Shown here one piece after another: positions 4,966 to 6,468 of a stretch of DNA of 6,468 bases. The stretch comes from Planctomycetaceae bacterium. GTDB lineage: Bacteria > Planctomycetota > Planctomycetia > Planctomycetales > Planctomycetaceae. The position numbers were made by a program, and so were the translations under genes. The notes under the pieces were generated by a model. The model was not told the DNA's origin. It did not search any database and worked only from the letters and a program-made list of their open reading frames with translations. The stretch lies in the NCBI GenBank assembly GCA_003503535.1, contig DOCI01000059.1, positions 4,017 through 10,484 of the forward strand. Direction: 5' to 3'. Numbering within the stretch: position 1 is the first letter of the stretch; the number at the start of each line of letters is the position of its first letter.

Positions 4966-6468
4966 ATGAAGCTACGCGTCCACACTTTACTTTGGGGCAT
5001 CGGGTTATGTTCGATTCTGTTCAGCAACCTCAACGATGCAAACGCTCAAGCTAAAAAGCCGAATATCCTTGTCATCTGGGGAGATGATATTGGGACTTGG
5101 AATATTAGCCATAACAATCGCGGAATGATGGGGTATCAGACTCCAAACATCGATCGTATTGCCAAAGAGGGTATTGCCTTTACAGATTACTATGGACAGC
5201 AAAGTTGCACAGCTGGTCGAGCAGCTTTCATCGGGGGTAATGTACCCGTCCGAACTGGAATGACAAAAGTTGGTATCCCCGGTGCTAAAGAAGGTTGGCA
5301 AAAAACGGATGTGACCATGGCGACTGTACTGAAAAGTCAGGGGTATTCAACCGGTCAATTCGGAAAGAATCATCAGGGAGATCGTGACGAACATCTTCCC
5401 ACGATGCATGGATTCGATGAGTTTCTTGGAAATCTTTATCATCTCAATGCTGAAGAAGAGCCCGAGAACCGGGATTATCCAACGGATTTAAAATTACCCA
5501 ATGGGAAAACGTTTTCTGAGCAGTTTGGACCACGTGGTGTCTTACACTGTAAAGCCGATGGCAAAGGTGGTCAGACGATTGAAGACACAGGCCCATTAAA
5601 CAAAAAACGAATGGAAACAATCGACGACGAAACGGTCGCGGCTGCCAAAGATTTCATTACCCGCAAAAGCTCAGCCGATGAACCATTTTTCTGCTGGTGG
5701 AATGGGACCCGCATGCATTTCAGAACGCATGTCAAAGAGGAACTGACGGGCATCAGTGGTCCAACTGGAAATGAATATCACGACGGCATGGTCGAACACG
5801 ATCGTCATGTCGGTCAATTGCTCGACTTGATCGATAAAATTGGCATTGCAGACGATACCATCGTTTTATATTCAACGGACAATGGTCCTCATTACAACAC
5901 CTGGCCTGATGCTGGGACTACCCCCTTCCGCAACGAGAAAAACTCAAACTGGGAAGGAGCCTATCGTGTGCCGGCTTTTGTGCGATGGCCTGATCATTTC
6001 CAGAAAGATGTGACCTTGAATGGGATCGTGTCTCATGAGGACTGGTTGCCAACGTTTGCGGCCGTTGCAGGCGCTCCAGATATCAAAGAAAAACTGAAAG
6101 AGGGTGTCGAACTCAATGGCCGAAAATATCGTAACTATATCGATGGCCATGACATGACTGCTTATCTCTCAGGTGATGCCAAAGAATCGCCACGTAAAGG
6201 ATTTCTTTATGTGAATGACGATGGGCAAATTGTCGCGATGCGTGCAGGTCAGTGGAAAGCCGTCTTTCTGGAAAATCGAGGGATGGCTTTTGAAGTATGG
6301 CGTGAACCGTTTACTGAACTGCGAGTTCCGCTGTTGTTCAACTTGCGTCGGGATCCTTTCGAAAAAGCTCAGCATAATGCCACGACTTACAACGACTGGT
6401 TCCTGAGCCGTGTCTTTGTAATTGCACCGATGCAGCACATTGCTGCCGACTTTCTGCAGTCGATGCAT
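4966..6468 (+). CDS. Secreted arylsulfatase (3' end outside window)
   Basis: The frame is open for 501 codons and has no stop before the window ends. From memory of close relatives, only some tens of residues are missing. Residues 1-27 form a signal peptide with likely cleavage after A-N-A. The sulfatase domain begins at NILVIWGDDIG (Asp40 and Asp41, calcium ligands). The maturation site is S80-C-T-A-G-R85, where Cys81 would become formylglycine. Then come GKNHQGD (Lys134, His136), TRMHFRTH (His251), STDNGPH (Asp305, Asn306, calcium ligands) and FRNEKNSNWEGAYRVPAFVRWP (Lys325). The C-terminal part has WREPFTELRVPLLFNLRRDPFE. This order and the C-T-A-G-R form fit a common bacterial arylsulfatase subfamily that hydrolyses sulfate esters; the natural substrate is unknown. 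The enzyme must be modified by a formylglycine-generating enzyme encoded elsewhere. It has its own promoter, so it is probably not in an operon with upstream genes. Confidence 0.93.
   Translation, partial: MKLRVHTLLWGIGLCSILFSNLNDANAQAKKPNILVIWGDDIGTWNISHNNRGMMGYQTPNIDRIAKEGIAFTDYYGQQSCTAGRAAFIGGNVPVRTGMTKVGIPGAKEGWQKTDVTMATVLKSQGYSTGQFGKNHQGDRDEHLPTMHGFDEFLGNLYHLNAEEEPENRDYPTDLKLPNGKTFSEQFGPRGVLHCKADGKGGQTIEDTGPLNKKRMETIDDETVAAAKDFITRKSSADEPFFCWWNGTRMHFRTHVKEELTGISGPTGNEYHDGMVEHDRHVGQLLDLIDKIGIADDTIVLYSTDNGPHYNTWPDAGTTPFRNEKNSNWEGAYRVPAFVRWPDHFQKDVTLNGIVSHEDWLPTFAAVAGAPDIKEKLKEGVELNGRKYRNYIDGHDMTAYLSGDAKESPRKGFLYVNDDGQIVAMRAGQWKAVFLENRGMAFEVWREPFTELRVPLLFNLRRDPFEKAQHNATTYNDWFLSRVFVIAPMQHIAADFLQSMH

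Noticed and set aside
5005..5301. Minus-strand open frame inside the arylsulfatase gene
   Set aside because: It is a shadow of the strongly supported plus-strand sulfatase frame. The same applies to other minus-strand frames between 5571 and 6468.
1..6468. CRISPR array, tRNA, rRNA or insertion sequence
   Set aside because: No regularly spaced direct repeats, no cloverleaf-like or rRNA-like sequence, and no transposase frame or terminal repeats were seen.

Overview
The window most likely comes from a planctomycete (Planctomycetota). This is inferred from gene content: two different secreted-type sulfatases in 6.5 kb, an EF-hand protein with a proline-rich linker and a C-terminal domain I associate with that phylum, and several more exported proteins. 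Base composition is moderate, and no ribosomal or other taxonomic marker gene is present. Every gene whose 5' end lies in the window begins with a signal-peptide-like segment, so this looks like a neighbourhood of secreted or periplasmic proteins.

Layout. Positions 2-1036 (+) hold the 3' part of a sulfamidase-type (N-sulfoglucosamine sulfohydrolase-like) sulfatase with an added charged linker and a small C-terminal beta-type domain. Positions 1157-2212 (+) encode a secreted alpha/beta-hydrolase-like protein with a GSSHG nucleophile elbow. Convergent to it, 2243-3136 (-) encodes a secreted endonuclease/exonuclease/phosphatase (EEP) superfamily protein with all the usual active-site motifs. A 388-bp divergent intergenic region follows. 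It is rich in inverted repeats and leads into a very short gene at 3525-3677 (+), which encodes a 50-residue exported peptide whose mature part is 28% histidine. A symmetrical bidirectional terminator at 3705-3748 separates that gene from the convergent EF-hand protein at 3780-4622 (-). After a 343-bp spacer with a good sigma70-type promoter, a second sulfatase of arylsulfatase type begins at 4966 (+), with a C-T-A-G-R maturation site, and runs off the window.

How the genes may work together. The sulfatases and the hydrolase fit extracytoplasmic desulfation and breakdown of sulfated glycans or esters. Both sulfatases need a formylglycine-generating enzyme and calcium, and no maturase gene is in the window. 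The EEP protein could cleave phosphodiesters or phosphoesters outside the cytoplasm. I see no proof that these genes form one pathway: the strands alternate and most genes have their own signals.

The most interesting part is 3137-3750. It holds a tiny His-rich exported peptide gene, a -24/-12 (sigma54-like) promoter candidate, a two-tier hairpin that would form the very 5' end of its mRNA, upstream dyads at a distance suited to an activator, and a strong terminator. Together these form a compact, self-contained small-protein unit. Its function is unknown; metal binding is a guess from composition.
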